A stretch of 64,000 nt of DNA from Rhizobacter sp. OV335 (GCF_900142965.1 NZ_FRCQ01000002.1:62001-126000); one strand, 5' to 3'. Shown: positions 1 through 12,634, counted from the stretch's first letter. The notes: generated from the letters alone by a model not told the origin. Numbers and translations are program-made.

Positions 1-621
1 GACTACACCGTGATGGGCGCCTCGCTGACCGGCTACTCGATGCCGATCTTCTGGTGGGGCCTGCTGCTGATCCTGTTCTTCTCGGTCACGCTCGGCTGGA
101 CGCCGGTGTCGGGCCGCATCGCGATCCAGTTCGACATCCCGGCGGTCACCGGCTTCATGCTGATCGACTCGCTGCTGTCCGATGACGCCGGCGCGTTCCG
201 CAGCGCGCTGTCGCACCTGATCCTGCCGGCGGTCGCGCTCGGCACCATCCCGCTGGCGGTGATCGCGCGCATGACGCGCTCGTCGATGCTCGAGGTGCTG
301 CGCGAAGACTATGTGCGCACCGCGCGCGCCAAGGGCGCGTCGACCTGGCGCGTGGTCGGCATCCATGCGCTGCGCAATGCGCTGATCCCGGTCGTCACGA
401 CGATCGGGCTGCAGGTCGGCACGATGCTGGCCGGCGCGATCCTCACCGAGACGATCTTCTCGTGGCCGGGCATCGGCAAGTGGCTGGTCGAGGCCATCCA
501 CCGCCGCGACTACCCGGCGGTGCAGGGCGGCATCCTGATGTCGGCCACGGTGATCATCGCGGTCAACCTGGTGGTCGACCTGCTGTACGGCGTGATCAAT
601 CCCCGAATCAGGCACCACTGA
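1..621 (+). CDS. dppB: ABC transporter permease, DppB/OppB type (5' truncated by window)
   Basis: Inner-membrane permease of a peptide/nickel-class ABC importer. The frame is open from base 1, so the N-terminus lies outside the window. The visible part has several hydrophobic segments and a clear EAA-type cytoplasmic loop (around [14 protein letters not shown], followed by LRNALIPVV), the contact site for the ATPase subunits. It ends in TGATG, sharing bases with the start of the next permease gene, which indicates translational coupling in one operon. The family is certain; the transported solute (dipeptide, oligopeptide, glutathione or other) cannot be read from the sequence, so the symbol is by homology class only. 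Confidence 0.85.
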   Translation, partial: DYTVMGASLTGYSMPIFWWGLLLILFFSVTLGWTPVSGRIAIQFDIPAVTGFMLIDSLLSDDAGAFRSALSHLILPAVALGTIPLAVIARMTRSSMLEVLREDYVRTARAKGASTWRVVGIHALRNALIPVVTTIGLQVGTMLAGAILTETIFSWPGIGKWLVEAIHRRDYPAVQGGILMSATVIIAVNLVVDLLYGVINPRIRHH

Positions 622-1541
622 TGAGCCAAGCCAGCCTTCCGCAAGCCGCCCCGCCCGACACCGACACCGGCACCGGCACGCCCCCGACGCAGCTGGCCGA
701 GCTGTGGCGCGATTTCCGCCGCAACCGCGGCGCGATCATCGGCCTGGCCGTCGTCGTCGCGCTGCTGCTGTGCGCGCTGCTGGCCGACGTGATCGCGCCC
801 TATTCGCCGTCCGAGCAGTACCGCGACGCGACGCTGCACGCGCCGTCGTGGGAGCTGGTCAACGGCCACCGTTTCCTGCTCGGCACCGACCCGGTCGGGC
901 GCGACGTGCTGTCGCGGCTGATCCACGGCACGCGGCTGTCGCTGCTGATCGGCCTGGTGTCGGTCGGGCTGTCGCTGAGCATCGGCGTCGTGCTGGGCCT
1001 GCTGGCCGGCTTCTTCCGCGGTGCGACCGAGTTCACCATCATGCGGCTGATGGACATCATGCTGGCGCTGCCCAGCCTGCTGCTGGCGGTCTCGGTGGTC
1101 GCGATCCTCGGCCCCGGGCTGATGAACGCGATGTACGCGATCGCGATCGTGATGCTGCCGCATTTCGTGCGCCTGACGCGCGCCGCGGTGATCGGCGAGC
1201 TCGGCAAGGACTATGTCGCCGCGTCGCGGCTGGCCGGTGCCGGCACGCTGCGGCTGATGTTCGACACCGTGCTGCCGAACTGCGCCGCGCCGCTGATCGT
1301 GCAGGCCACGCTCGGCTTCTCGACCGCGATCCTCGATGCGGCCGCGCTCGGCTTCCTCGGCCTGGGCGCGCAACCGCCGACGCCCGAATGGGGCTCGATG
1401 CTGGCCAGCGCGCTGGAGTTCATCCAGAGCGCGTGGTGGGTCGTCACGCTGCCGGGTCTCGCGATCCTGGTGTCGGTGCTGGCCTTCAACCTGATGGGCG
1501 ACGGGCTGCGCGATGCGCTGGACCCGAAGCTGAAGAGATAA
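621..1541 (+). CDS. dppC: ABC transporter permease, DppC/OppC type
   Basis: Second inner-membrane permease of the peptide-type importer, 306 residues. The start ATG at 621 overlaps the stop of the preceding permease. A polar Pro/Thr-rich N-terminus (about residues 1-35) precedes the DppC-type N-terminal transmembrane helix, a periplasmic stretch containing [15 protein letters not shown] (a typical OppC motif) and the binding-protein-dependent transport domain with the EAA loop near [17 protein letters not shown]. The following ATPase gene starts 6 bases after the stop. Together with the two ATPases it forms the standard BCDF arrangement; the substrate-binding protein gene must lie upstream of the window. 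Confidence 0.88.
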   Translation: MSQASLPQAAPPDTDTGTGTPPTQLAELWRDFRRNRGAIIGLAVVVALLLCALLADVIAPYSPSEQYRDATLHAPSWELVNGHRFLLGTDPVGRDVLSRLIHGTRLSLLIGLVSVGLSLSIGVVLGLLAGFFRGATEFTIMRLMDIMLALPSLLLAVSVVAILGPGLMNAMYAIAIVMLPHFVRLTRAAVIGELGKDYVAASRLAGAGTLRLMFDTVLPNCAAPLIVQATLGFSTAILDAAALGFLGLGAQPPTPEWGSMLASALEFIQSAWWVVTLPGLAILVSVLAFNLMGDGLRDALDPKLKR

Positions 1542-1546
1542 GACCG

Positions 1547-2515
1547 ATGGCCTTGCTGGAAGTGGATCAACTGCGGGTCGAATTCGGCTCGACCGTGGCG
1601 CCGTTCAAGGCGGTCGACGGCGTGAGCCTGCGCATCGACGCGGGCGAGGTGGTGGGCATCGTCGGCGAGTCGGGCTCGGGCAAGAGCGTGACCGCGCTCG
1701 CGCTGATGGGCCTGATCGACGAGCCCGGCCGGGTCTCGGCGCAGACGCTGCGCTTCGACGGCCATGATTTGCTGACGATGCCGCTGAAGCAGCGCCGCCA
1801 GATGCTGGGCCGCGACATCGCGATGATCTTCCAGGATCCGATGAGCAGCCTGAACCCGTGCTTCACGGTGGCCTACCAGCTGATGGAGACGCTGCGCATC
1901 CACGAAGGCGGCTCGAAGAAGGCGCTGCGGGCACGCGCGCTGCAGTTGCTGAAGGACGTCGAGATTCCCGATGCCGAGCGCCGGCTCGATGCCTATCCGC
2001 ACCAGCTGTCGGGCGGCATGAGCCAGCGCGTGATGGTCGCGATGGCGATCGCCTGCAACCCGCGGCTGCTGATCGCCGACGAGCCGACCACCGCGCTCGA
2101 CGTGACGATCCAGGCGCAGATGCTCGCGCTGCTGCTGCGCCTGCAGCGCGAACGCGGCATGGCACTGATACTGATCACGCACGACCTGGGCGTGGTGGCC
2201 GAGGTCGCGCAGCGCGTGCAGGTGATGTACGCCGGCGAGGTGGTCGAGACGGCCGGCGTGCCGCGCATCTTCGAGGCCCCGCGCCACCCGTACACCGCAG
2301 CGCTGCTGTCGGCGCTGCCGGAGCACAACATCGGCCAGCGCCGGCTCAGCTCGATGCCCGGCGTGGTGCCGGGCGCCTACGACCGGCCGAGCGGCTGCCT
2401 GCTGTCGCCGCGCTGCCCGCGCGTGCAGGACCGGTGCCGCGCCGAGCGGCCAGACCTGTACGGGCCCGAAGGCTCGCAAGCGCGTTGCTTCTTTCCGTTG
2501 ACGGAGGCCGCATGA
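1547..2515 (+). CDS. dppD: ABC transporter ATP-binding protein, DppD/OppD type
   Basis: Cytoplasmic ATPase subunit powering the peptide-type importer, 322 residues. Walker A GESGSGKS lies at about residues 40-47, followed by the Q-loop ([12 protein letters not shown]), the signature LSGGMSQRV, Walker [13 protein letters not shown] and the switch histidine in LITHDLG. The C-terminal oligopeptide-transporter extension carries the usual cysteine cluster ([16 protein letters not shown]), which in some homologues binds an iron-sulfur cluster. ATG at 1547 is chosen because it follows the upstream stop by 6 bases and begins with the expected [12 protein letters not shown]. Confidence 0.92.
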   Translation: MALLEVDQLRVEFGSTVAPFKAVDGVSLRIDAGEVVGIVGESGSGKSVTALALMGLIDEPGRVSAQTLRFDGHDLLTMPLKQRRQMLGRDIAMIFQDPMSSLNPCFTVAYQLMETLRIHEGGSKKALRARALQLLKDVEIPDAERRLDAYPHQLSGGMSQRVMVAMAIACNPRLLIADEPTTALDVTIQAQMLALLLRLQRERGMALILITHDLGVVAEVAQRVQVMYAGEVVETAGVPRIFEAPRHPYTAALLSALPEHNIGQRRLSSMPGVVPGAYDRPSGCLLSPRCPRVQDRCRAERPDLYGPEGSQARCFFPLTEAA

Positions 2516-3498
2516 GCGCTGAACGCGATGAGACCGTGCTGGTCGCCAACGACCTGGCCAGGCACTACCCGGTCTCGCAGGGCTTCCTGAAGCCGAAGGC
2601 GCTGGCCCGTGCACTCGATGGCGTGTCGTTCGAGGTGAAGGCCGGCCGCACGCTCGCCGTCGTCGGCGAGTCCGGCTGCGGCAAGAGCACGCTCGCACGC
2701 CAGATCACGATGATCGAGACGCCGACCAGCGGACACCTGGTGCTCGGCGGCGTCGATGTCGCGACCGCCGATGCGGTGACGCGCAAGCGGCTGCGCCGCG
2801 AGGTGCAGATGGTGTTCCAGAACCCGTTCGCGAGCCTGAACCCGCGCAAGAGGATCGGCCATGCGCTCGAGGAGCCGCTGGTCATCAACACCACGCTGTC
2901 GGCCGCCGAACGCACCGAGAAGGCGCGCGCGATGATGGCCCGCGTCGGCCTGCGGCCGGAGTTCCACCAGCGCTACCCGCACATGTTCTCCGGCGGCCAG
3001 CGCCAGCGCGTCGCGATCGCGCGCGCGCTGATGCTGTCGCCGCGCATCGTCGTCGCCGACGAGCCGGTGTCGGCGCTCGACGTGTCGATCCAGGCCCAGG
3101 TGCTGAACCTGCTGATGGACCTGCAGGAAGAGACGCAGGTGGCCTACGTCTTCATCTCGCACAACCTGGCGGTGGTCGAGCTGATCGCCGACGAGGTGCT
3201 GGTGATGTACCTCGGCAAGGTGGTCGAGAAGGCGCCGAAGCGGCAACTGTTCGCCACGCCGCGCCACCCGTACACGCGGGCCTTGCTGGCGAGCACGCCG
3301 CGCATCGACGCGGCCTCGCGCGCGCAGAAGACGGTGCTGGCCGGCGAGTTGCCGTCGCCGCTGAACCCGCCGAGCGGCTGCGCCTTCCACAAGCGCTGCC
3401 CGCATGCGATCGAGCGCTGCCGCGTCGAGGTGCCACTGCTGGCCGAGGTGGCACCCATGCAGTGGGCGGCGTGTCATCGGGCGGCCGAGCTGGCCTGA
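2512..3498 (+). CDS. dppF: ABC transporter ATP-binding protein, DppF/OppF type
   Basis: Second ATPase of the importer, 328 residues; it pairs with the DppD-like subunit to form the heterodimeric motor. Walker A GESGCGKS is at about residues 52-59, Q-loop [12 protein letters not shown], signature FSGGQRQRV, Walker [13 protein letters not shown], and the C-terminal cysteine cluster [14 protein letters not shown]. The ATG overlaps the dppD-like stop by four bases (ATGA), with AGG six bases upstream, supporting translational coupling. This is the last gene of the operon; no T-tailed terminator is evident in the 55 bases before proA. Confidence 0.92.
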   Translation: MSAERDETVLVANDLARHYPVSQGFLKPKALARALDGVSFEVKAGRTLAVVGESGCGKSTLARQITMIETPTSGHLVLGGVDVATADAVTRKRLRREVQMVFQNPFASLNPRKRIGHALEEPLVINTTLSAAERTEKARAMMARVGLRPEFHQRYPHMFSGGQRQRVAIARALMLSPRIVVADEPVSALDVSIQAQVLNLLMDLQEETQVAYVFISHNLAVVELIADEVLVMYLGKVVEKAPKRQLFATPRHPYTRALLASTPRIDAASRAQKTVLAGELPSPLNPPSGCAFHKRCPHAIERCRVEVPLLAEVAPMQWAACHRAAELA

Positions 3499-3553
3499 CA
3501 GGGCGATTCCCGCAACGCCCCTGGCCGGCACGGGGTTTGCGACAATCGCCCGC

Positions 3554-4834
3554 ATGACCTCGAACGACCTCCAGGCTGCGATTGCCCACATGGGCGCCGC
3601 GGCACGTGCGGCCAGCAGCCGAATGGCTGCTGCCACCACCGCCGCGAAGAACGCCGCGCTGCTCGCGCTGGCGCGCCGGCTGCGCGAAGACGGCACCGCG
3701 CTGGCCCAGGCCAACCAGATCGACATAGCCGCCGCCGTTGCTGCCGGACTGGCCGCCCCGATGGTCGACCGGCTGAAGCTGACCCCCAAGGTGCTGGCCA
3801 CCGTCGCCGAAGGCTGCGAGCAGATCGCCGCGATGCCCGACCCGATCGGCGAGATCACCGGGCTGCGCCGCCGGCCGAGCGGCATCAGCGTCGGCCAGAT
3901 GCGCGTGCCGCTGGGCGTGTTCGGCATGATCTACGAGAGCCGCCCGAACGTGACCATCGAGGCCGCATCGCTCGCGATCAAGAGCGGCAACGCCTGCATC
4001 CTGCGCGGCGGCTCCGAGGCCCTCCATTCGAACCTCGCGCTGTGGAAGCTGGTGCAGGCCTCGCTCGCCGAAGCCGGCCTGCCGCCCGACGCGGTGCAGC
4101 TGGTGCAGACCACCGACCGCGCCGCCGTCGGCCACCTGATCGCGTCGCCGGAAGCGGTCGACGTGATCATCCCGCGCGGCGGCAAGGGGCTGATCGAGCG
4201 CATCAGCCGCGAGGCGCGCGTGCCGGTCATCAAGCACCTCGACGGCAACTGCCACGTCTACGTCGATGCGCAGGCCGACCTCGAACTCACGCTGCGCGTA
4301 ACCGACAACGCGAAGACGCAGAAGTACAGCCCCTGCAATGCGGCCGAATCGCTGCTGGTCCACCGCGACGTCGCGGCCGCCTTCCTGCCGCGCCTGGGCG
4401 CGTTGTGGGCGCCCAAGGGCGTCGAGATGCGCTGCGATGCGGCCGCGCTCGCGCTGTTGCAGCCGGTCGCCGGGCTGACGCTGGTGCCCGCGACCGAGCA
4501 GGACTGGAACGAGGAGTACCTCGCCCCGGTCATCAGCGTGAAGCTGGTGGCCGACCTCGACGAGGCCATCGCGCACATCAACCGCCACGGCTCGCACCAC
4601 ACCGATGCGATCCTGACCGAGCACCATAGCCACGCGATGCGCTTCCTGCGCGAGGTCGATTCGGCCAGCGTGATGGTCAACGCCAGCACGCGCTTCGCCG
4701 ACGGCTTCGAGTACGGGCTGGGCGCCGAGATCGGCATCAGCACCGACAAGTTCCACGCGCGCGGGCCGGTCGGCCTGGAAGGGCTCACGTCGATGAAATG
4801 GGTCGTGCTCGGCCAGGGGGAAGTGCGCACATGA
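3554..4834 (+). CDS. proA: Gamma-glutamyl phosphate reductase
   Basis: Cytosolic enzyme of proline biosynthesis that reduces L-glutamyl 5-phosphate to glutamate semialdehyde with NADPH. At 426 residues it has normal length, with family landmarks [29 protein letters not shown], and the catalytic-cysteine segment [12 protein letters not shown] 3554 is preferred over upstream starts because it yields the usual N-terminus and lies just after a sequence resembling a -10 element (GACAAT, 3541-3546). proB is not adjacent, which is common in betaproteobacteria. The stop overlaps the queC ATG by four bases, so the two are probably cotranscribed although they belong to different pathways. Confidence 0.95.
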   Translation: MTSNDLQAAIAHMGAAARAASSRMAAATTAAKNAALLALARRLREDGTALAQANQIDIAAAVAAGLAAPMVDRLKLTPKVLATVAEGCEQIAAMPDPIGEITGLRRRPSGISVGQMRVPLGVFGMIYESRPNVTIEAASLAIKSGNACILRGGSEALHSNLALWKLVQASLAEAGLPPDAVQLVQTTDRAAVGHLIASPEAVDVIIPRGGKGLIERISREARVPVIKHLDGNCHVYVDAQADLELTLRVTDNAKTQKYSPCNAAESLLVHRDVAAAFLPRLGALWAPKGVEMRCDAAALALLQPVAGLTLVPATEQDWNEEYLAPVISVKLVADLDEAIAHINRHGSHHTDAILTEHHSHAMRFLREVDSASVMVNASTRFADGFEYGLGAEIGISTDKFHARGPVGLEGLTSMKWVVLGQGEVRT

Positions 4835-5568
4835 GCGATCCGCGATCCGCCCTGGTGCTGTTCTCCGGCGGCCAGGATTCCACCGCCTGCCTCGCGTGGG
4901 CGCTCGAAAGCTATTCCCACGTCGAGACCATCGGCTTCGACTACGGCCAGCGCCACGTCGTCGAGCTGGAATGCCGGCTCAACGTGCGCGCGCAGCTGCA
5001 TGCGACGTTCCCGCGCTGGGCCGGCAAGCTCGGCGACGATCACCTGCTCGACCTGCAGCTGCTCGGCCAGATCTCCGACACCGCGCTGACCAAGTCGCGC
5101 GCGATCGAGATGAACGCGAGCGGCCTGCCGAACACCTTCGTGCCGGGCCGCAACTTGCTGTTCTTCACATTCGCCGCCGCGGTGGCCTACCGGCGCGGGC
5201 TCAGCGTGCTGGTGGGCGGCATGTGCGAGACCGACTTCTCAGGCTACCCCGATTGCCGCGACAACACGCTGAAGGCGCAGCAGGTCGCGCTGAGCCTCGG
5301 CATGGACACGCCGATGACGATCGAGACCCCGCTGATGTGGCTCGACAAGGCGCAGACCTGGGCGCTGACCGACGAACTGGGCGGCGAAGCGCTGACCGAC
5401 ATCGTCGTCGAGCACACCCACACCTGCTACCTCGGCGAGCGCACTCTGCGGCACGAATGGGGCTACGGCTGCGGCCAATGCCCGGCCTGCGCGCTGCGCG
5501 CGCGCGGCTACGGCGCATGGCGCCGTCACGGCGCGATGCCGTTCGCCGACACCGAACAGGCCGGCTGA
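4831..5568 (+). CDS. queC: 7-cyano-7-deazaguanine synthase QueC
   Basis: Catalyses ATP-dependent conversion of 7-carboxy-7-deazaguanine to preQ0, an intermediate in queuosine tRNA modification. The 245-residue protein has the PP-loop SGGQDS at residues 12-17 and the C-terminal zinc site C-x14-C-x2-C-x2-C (Cys199, 214, 217, 220). ATG 4831 overlaps the proA stop (ATGA). The last 43 bases overlap the 3' end of the convergent ArsR-type gene on the other strand. No preQ1 riboswitch is visible because the gene has essentially no leader of its own. Confidence 0.95.
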   Translation: MSDPRSALVLFSGGQDSTACLAWALESYSHVETIGFDYGQRHVVELECRLNVRAQLHATFPRWAGKLGDDHLLDLQLLGQISDTALTKSRAIEMNASGLPNTFVPGRNLLFFTFAAAVAYRRGLSVLVGGMCETDFSGYPDCRDNTLKAQQVALSLGMDTPMTIETPLMWLDKAQTWALTDELGGEALTDIVVEHTHTCYLGERTLRHEWGYGCGQCPACALRARGYGAWRRHGAMPFADTEQAG

Positions 5569-6248
5569 CGCGAGAGCCACGGCGCGAGCGCGCGCCGGCC
5601 GTCCGGCGTCAGGGTCAACGCACGAGAACCTTCGACGCGCCGCAACCAGCCGTGGTTGATCGCGTGGTCGAGCAGGCTGACGGCCAGGCCGCCGGCGAGG
5701 TGGTCGCGCCGCTCCGACCAATCGAGGCACGCATAGGCGTAGCGCTTCGATCCGGCCACCGGCACCGTGACGCCCAGCGTCTGCAGCTCATGCCGGCCGA
5801 CGTCGGTCAGCACGAACTGCCCGTCGCGCGGCGCCAGCGTGCCGCGGGCCAGCAGCCCGTCGAACAACGCGACGCCCAGCTCGCCAGCCAGGTGGCTGTA
5901 GCAGGTGCGCGCCGCCTTCAGTGGCTTGTAGGCGCCGTGGTTCCACTTGTCGGCGCTGCCGGCCCGCTCGGCCACCAGCGACAAGGCCTCCAGCGCATGG
6001 CCGATGTCGGCATCGGCGAGCCGGAAATAGCGGTGCCGGCCCTGCGTGCGCACGACGACCAGCTCGTTGTCGACCAGCTGCGTCAGGTGCGTGCTGGCGG
6101 TCTGCGCGGTGACCCCGGCGACCTCGGCCAGCTCGCCGGCGGCAAGGTACTGGCCGCCCATCAGCGCGGCCAGCATGCGGGCGCGGGTCGGGTCGCCGAT
6201 CATCGCGGCGATGCGGGCGAAGCGCGGTTCGGGGCTCGGGCTGCTCAT
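5526..6248 (-). CDS. ArsR-type winged-helix transcriptional regulator
   Basis: A 240-residue DNA-binding protein. Residues of about 8-75 form an ArsR/HTH_20 winged helix ([19 protein letters not shown], then helix-turn-helix [18 protein letters not shown] and wing QGRHRYFRL). The longer C-terminal part with [12 protein letters not shown] and [15 protein letters not shown] resembles the uncharacterised ArsR-fused domain seen in many proteobacterial regulators of this length. No cysteine pair typical of metal sensing sits in the recognition helix, so metal regulation should not be assumed. It lies 20 bases downstream of the TauE/SafE gene on the same strand and probably forms an operon with it. 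Its 3' end overlaps queC by 43 bases on the opposite strand. Confidence 0.85.
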   Translation of the reverse strand: MSSPSPEPRFARIAAMIGDPTRARMLAALMGGQYLAAGELAEVAGVTAQTASTHLTQLVDNELVVVRTQGRHRYFRLADADIGHALEALSLVAERAGSADKWNHGAYKPLKAARTCYSHLAGELGVALFDGLLARGTLAPRDGQFVLTDVGRHELQTLGVTVPVAGSKRYAYACLDWSERRDHLAGGLAVSLLDHAINHGWLRRVEGSRALTLTPDGRRALAPWLSRQPACSVSANGIAP

Positions 6249-6268
6249 CGTGGGATCCTCGCACGCGC

Positions 6269-7024
6269 TCAGGTCAGCACCGAGCGCAGCGCCAGATAAG
6301 CACCGAGCAGCCACAACCCGGCGAAGAACACGCGCTTGAAGGTCTCCGGCTGCACCGCGCGCCGCAGCCGCTGGCCCAGGCCCATGCCGAGCAGCGCCGG
6401 CAGCAGCGCGAGCAGCGAGCTGCCGGCGGCCTGCGCGTCGAGCGCCCCGCCATGGCGCAGGCTGATGGCCAGCGCGATCGTCGACACCAGGAACGAGATG
6501 CCGAGCGCACGCACCAGTTCGTCCTTGCCGAGGCCGAGCGCCTGCAGATACGGCACGGCCGGGATCACGAACACGCCGGTCGCCGCAGTGACGAGGCCAG
6601 TGGCCACGCCGACCGGCAGCGACAGCCACGGCTCCCACCGCGGCGGCACGTGCAGCCGCACCGACAGCAGGCCCAAACTCGCATACACCAGCAGCGACAG
6701 CCCGAGCGCAATGCCAGCCCAACCCGGTGCATGGCCGGCGCTCAGCCAGCCGGCGCCGAGCGCGACACCGGCGCACACGCCGATCAGCAGCGTCGCCAGC
6801 CGGCGCAACAACGCGCCGAAGCCCGGCCCGGCGATCTGCCACAGGTTGGTGACGAACGACGGCACGACCAGCAGCGCCGCCGCCTGCGCCGGCAGCATCA
6901 CGACGCTCAGCAGGCCCATCGAGATGGTCGGCAGCCCGAGGCCGATCACGCCCTTCACGAAACCGGCAAGGGTGAAGACGAAGCCGGCGAACGCCAGCAG
7001 GAACAGCAGGTCGACAGAGGTCAT
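6269..7024 (-). CDS. Sulfite exporter TauE/SafE family (DUF81) permease
   Basis: A 251-residue polytopic inner-membrane protein with about eight hydrophobic helices. Landmarks of the TauE/SafE family are the N-terminal FVFTLAGFVKGVIGLGLPTISMG and the central GVATGLVTAATGVFVIPAVPYLQ repeat-like motif. Members export sulfite, sulfoacetate or other organosulfonates, but the substrate here is not predictable. The start at 7024 (MTSVDLLFL) is favoured over the upstream in-frame codon because it begins directly at the first helix. It is divergent from the 5'-nucleotidase gene with a 150-base shared control region, and upstream of the ArsR-type gene. Confidence 0.85.
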   Translation of the reverse strand: MTSVDLLFLLAFAGFVFTLAGFVKGVIGLGLPTISMGLLSVVMLPAQAAALLVVPSFVTNLWQIAGPGFGALLRRLATLLIGVCAGVALGAGWLSAGHAPGWAGIALGLSLLVYASLGLLSVRLHVPPRWEPWLSLPVGVATGLVTAATGVFVIPAVPYLQALGLGKDELVRALGISFLVSTIALAISLRHGGALDAQAAGSSLLALLPALLGMGLGQRLRRAVQPETFKRVFFAGLWLLGAYLALRSVLT

Positions 7025-7174
7025 GGGAATTCCAGGAAGCGATGTCGGATCGTCGCGCCGACGGCCCGTCAATTGCTTCGGGCTGGATCGAAGTATCGGA
7101 TTTCACAGACCTGCCACATGTCGTCGCGACACTCCCCGCTTCGCCCCAGGGCCGCCAGACAACGAGGAATTCAG

Positions 7175-9219
<2,045 letters not shown>

Positions 9220-9223
<4 letters not shown>

Positions 9224-10020
9224 CCAGCGACGTGGCCCCCGACCTGACGACGTCCGTGACGCCGGTGGCGTTGCCGGCCGACCGCACCTTCTTCTGGGCG
9301 CTGGTCGCGCTGGCAGCCGCCACCGCGGCGCTGGCGGTGGGCCTGCACCTGCGCAGCGGCGCGGGCGACCGCGAGGCGCTGGCCGCGGTGTCGACCGAGC
9401 AGCTCGCGGTGCGTGCCGGTGCCGGCCGCGATGCGCAGGCGCTGCAGCAGCTGCGCTACCGCGCGCAAGGCGGCGCGGCGCAGGCGCAGCAGGCGCTCGG
9501 CAGCGTGCTGGCGTCGACCGAAGGCGCGGACCGGGCCGAGGCGCTGCAGTGGCTGCAGGCGGCCCAGCAGCAGGGCGATGCCCAGGCATCGTACCTGCTG
9601 GGCCGGCTGCGCCTGCAATCGGGCGCGCAGCACGACGAGGCGCAGGCGGCGCGCGATTTCGAGCGTGCCGCCGCGGCCGGCCATGCCGGCGCGGCCTTGC
9701 AGCGCGGGCTGATGGCCCGCCGCGCGCAGGAGCCGGCCGCCGCGGCGCGCTGGCTGGCGCAGGCCGCGCAAGCGCACGACCCGCAGGCGCTGTTCCTGCT
9801 CGCCAACGCGGCGCGCGAAGGCAACGGCGTGCCGCGCGACGAGGCCCGCGCGCTGGCGCTGTACCGCGAGGCGGCGGCATTGGAATACCCGCCGGCCCAC
9901 CAGGCGCTCGCGATGGCCTACGAGCGTGGCGAGCTGGGCCTGGCGCGCGACAGCGACCAGGCGCGCGAGGCGCTGGCCGAGGTGGCGCATTCGCTGAAGC
10001 ATCCGCCGGTCGAGCGCTGA
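9220..10020 (+). CDS. Membrane-anchored Sel1/TPR-like repeat protein
   Basis: A 266-residue protein with a GTG start at 9220 overlapping the 5'-nucleotidase stop. One transmembrane helix at about residues 24-43 anchors a very Ala/Gln-rich helical domain. The repeats are Sel1-like (for example DAQASYLLGRLRLQSG, and ALFLLANAAREGNGVPRDEARALALYREAAALEYPPAHQALAMAYERGELG split over two consecutive repeats). Such repeats serve protein-protein interaction. Coupling to the nucleotidase suggests expression together; function unknown. The start could alternatively lie a few codons downstream, but no better start with a ribosome-binding site is apparent. Confidence 0.75.
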
Positions 10021-10092
10021 ACCGGTGCTTGTTGGCGCGGTGGCCGGGTTTCGCGTCGAGCCTGGCCGCCGCTGGCGTAGAGTGCCGCCTTC

Positions 10093-10686
10093 ATGAGCAC
10101 CCCCCAAATCGTCGCCTGGATCCTTCTCGCCGTGCTGGTCTTCTGGGCCGTCGGCGCCTACAACCGGCTGGTGCGCCTGCGCAACGTGATCGGCAACGCC
10201 TTTGCGCAGATCGACGTGCAGCTCAAGCGCCGCTACGACCTGATCCCGAACCTGGTCGAGGTCGCCCGCAAGTACGTGACCCATGAGCGCGAGACGCTGG
10301 AAGCCGTGACCGCCGCGCGCAACCAGGCCAAGGCCGCGGCCGACCTGGCCCGCTCGCGCCCCGGCGCCGCCGGGCCGGTCACCAGCCTCGCGATGGCCGA
10401 AGGCGTGCTCGGCACGGCGATGGGCCGGCTGATGGCCCTGGTCGAGGCCTACCCCGAGCTGAAGGCCGACCAGAGCCTGCGCGAACTCTCCGAGGAACTG
10501 ACCAGCACCGAGAACAAGGTCGCGTTCTCGCGCCAGTTGTTCAACGACGCGGCCTTCGACTACAACGTCGCCGCGCAGCAGTTCCCGACCCGCCTGCTGG
10601 CCGCGCTGTTCGGCTTCCGCGAGGCCGCGATGCTGCAGTCCACCACCAGCGAGGCCGAACGCACCGCGGTGCGCGTGCAGCTGTAG
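10093..10686 (+). CDS. lemA: LemA family protein
   Basis: A 197-residue member of the LemA family: an N-terminal transmembrane helix (about residues 4-22) followed by the hallmark YNRLVRLRNVIGNAFAQIDVQLKRRYDLIPNLVE and, later, ELTSTENKVAFSRQLFNDAAFDYN. The family forms four-helix bundles facing the periplasm; its role is ill defined, though it frequently neighbours M48 proteases and TPM-domain proteins. Here the M48 protease gene starts 13 bases after the stop, so a functional LemA-protease pair in the inner membrane is a reasonable inference. Confidence 0.92.
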   Translation: MSTPQIVAWILLAVLVFWAVGAYNRLVRLRNVIGNAFAQIDVQLKRRYDLIPNLVEVARKYVTHERETLEAVTAARNQAKAAADLARSRPGAAGPVTSLAMAEGVLGTAMGRLMALVEAYPELKADQSLRELSEELTSTENKVAFSRQLFNDAAFDYNVAAQQFPTRLLAALFGFREAAMLQSTTSEAERTAVRVQL

Positions 10687-10699
10687 TCCGCACGCCCCC

Positions 10700-12634
10700 G
10701 TGCGCTTTCGCGACCAGCAGCACGAGACCCGCCAGGCCACGCTGCGGCTGCTGGCGCTGTTCGCGCTGCTGCTGATCGCGCTGGTGCTGGTGGTCAACGC
10801 GGCGCTGTTCGCGCTGTGGTGGGGCGGCACGGCGCTGCTGCTGCGCGGCACCGGCTTCCTCGGCCTGCCGCCGCTCTTCTTCGAGTCCAACACCGCGATC
10901 GTGCTGCTGTTCGTGCTCGGCGGCTGCTGGGTCGAGACGGTGCGGCTGCGCAGCGGCGGTGGCGCCCATGTGGCCGAATGGGCCGGCGGGCGCGAGCTGC
11001 TGGACGCACGCGACGTGACGGAACGCCGGCTGCTGAACATCGTCGACGAGATGGCCCTCGCCTCCGGCCTGCCGCGCCCACGCGTCTACCTGCTGGAGCA
11101 CGAGCACGCGATCAATGCCTTCGCGGCCGGCTGGTCGGCCGAGGAATCGGTGATCGCGGTGACGCGCGGCGCATTGCAGCGCCTGACCCGAGACGAGCTG
11201 CAGGGCCTGGTCGCGCACGAGTTCGGCCACATCCACAACGGCGACCTGCGCCTGCACATGGTGCTGCTCGCGCTGGTGTGGGGGCTGTCGCTGGTGCACG
11301 GCTACGGCCACCGGCTGTTCGACACCGACGAAGCGGGCAACCGCACGTTCCCCGGCGTGCTGATCGGCCCCGTCTTCATCGCCGCCGGCAGCCTGGGCTG
11401 GGCCGCCGGCCGGGTGCTGCAGGCCGCCGTGTCGCGCCAGCGCGAACTGCTGGCCGATGCGAGCGCGGTGCAGTTCACCCGCAGCCGCGACGGGCTGGGC
11501 GGCACGCTGCGCAAGATCTGGCACCAGGTCGACGAGCACGAGGCCGCGCTGCACCGCGTGCCCTCGCGCCTGATGGCCGGCCAGCTGATGCAGGCGCCGG
11601 CGGGCTGGCTGTCGACGCACCCGCCGCTGCCCGAGCGGGTGCGCCGTGTCTACGGCCGCACGATGGCGCCGCTCGCGGCGCCCACGCTGCCGGTCGACGA
11701 GGCCGGCGAGCCGCGCCGCGTGCCCCCCGCATCGCCGGCGGTCGCCACCCTTTCTCCCATCGCCTATGCTGTCCCCATGCCCGAGACACCCGACTCCGGC
11801 GGCACGCTGCCGCAACCCCGTCCCAGCTCAGACGACGACGAGCGCGAGGCGATCGACCGCCTCGGCCGCGTGCACGGCCCCGGCGAAATGCGGGCGGTGC
11901 TGCTGGCGCTGATCGCGACGCCCGGCAGCCAGCGCGAACGGCGCGCCTGGCGCGACGAGACCAAGGGCCTGAGCACCGCCGATGCGCTGCGCGACGAGGT
12001 CAAGAAGCTGAGCGCCGCGGCACGCCTGCCGTGGCTCGAGGTGCTGCTCGGGCGCATCGCCCGCGCGCCGCTGCACGACCGGCAGGATGTCGTCGAAGCG
12101 GCGCGCCGCGTGATGGCGGCCGACGGCCTGGTTCGCCCGATCGACCGGCTGCATTGGCTGGCGCTGCGGCACCGGCTGGGCGAAGCGCGCCCACCGAGCC
12201 CGAACACCAGCGCGGGCAACGACCTGGCCGACCTGCCCGAATCGGCGCTGCTGCAGGTGGCGAGGCTGACGGCCTTCCTGTCGCGCCTGGTGCCCGATGG
12301 CGAGCTCGAGAGCGGCGCGGCCTGGTACCAGTCGGTGATGAAGCGCTGGGTGCGCGGCGCCATCGTGCCGGCGCCCGAGCTGCCGGATGCCGACGAGGTG
12401 GCGCATGCGCTCACCGTCGTGCAGGCGCTGCCGTGGATGCTGCGGCCGGTGCTGGTGCGCGCCTGGCTGGAAGCGGCGCTGGCTGCGAGCCCGATGAACC
12501 GGCTGTCTGACAGCGCGGCCGATGCGCTGCGCCTGGCCGGGCTGCTGCTCGACTCGCCGATGCCGCCCGAGCTGGCGCGGCACTACATCGAGCTGCCGGC
12601 GGCGCTGGTGGCCGCGATCAGCCCAGGCACATGA
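10700..12634 (+). CDS. M48 family membrane metalloprotease with long C-terminal region
   Basis: A 644-residue inner-membrane zinc protease. Two N-terminal helices (about residues 14-48 and 62-78) precede the M48 catalytic domain with HEFGH at residues 173-177, and a downstream helix and the third-ligand segment QRELLADASAVQF. Typical HtpX/Ste24-like enzymes stop near residue 320; this one continues for another 300 residues with a Pro-rich linker (about 325-380) and a helical C-terminal region I do not recognise. GTG 10700 is the only sensible start before the first helix and lies 13 bases after lemA. The 3' end overlaps the convergent BLUF gene by 17 bases. Confidence 0.85.
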   Translation: MRFRDQQHETRQATLRLLALFALLLIALVLVVNAALFALWWGGTALLLRGTGFLGLPPLFFESNTAIVLLFVLGGCWVETVRLRSGGGAHVAEWAGGRELLDARDVTERRLLNIVDEMALASGLPRPRVYLLEHEHAINAFAAGWSAEESVIAVTRGALQRLTRDELQGLVAHEFGHIHNGDLRLHMVLLALVWGLSLVHGYGHRLFDTDEAGNRTFPGVLIGPVFIAAGSLGWAAGRVLQAAVSRQRELLADASAVQFTRSRDGLGGTLRKIWHQVDEHEAALHRVPSRLMAGQLMQAPAGWLSTHPPLPERVRRVYGRTMAPLAAPTLPVDEAGEPRRVPPASPAVATLSPIAYAVPMPETPDSGGTLPQPRPSSDDDEREAIDRLGRVHGPGEMRAVLLALIATPGSQRERRAWRDETKGLSTADALRDEVKKLSAAARLPWLEVLLGRIARAPLHDRQDVVEAARRVMAADGLVRPIDRLHWLALRHRLGEARPPSPNTSAGNDLADLPESALLQVARLTAFLSRLVPDGELESGAAWYQSVMKRWVRGAIVPAPELPDADEVAHALTVVQALPWMLRPVLVRAWLEAALAASPMNRLSDSAADALRLAGLLLDSPMPPELARHYIELPAALVAAISPGT

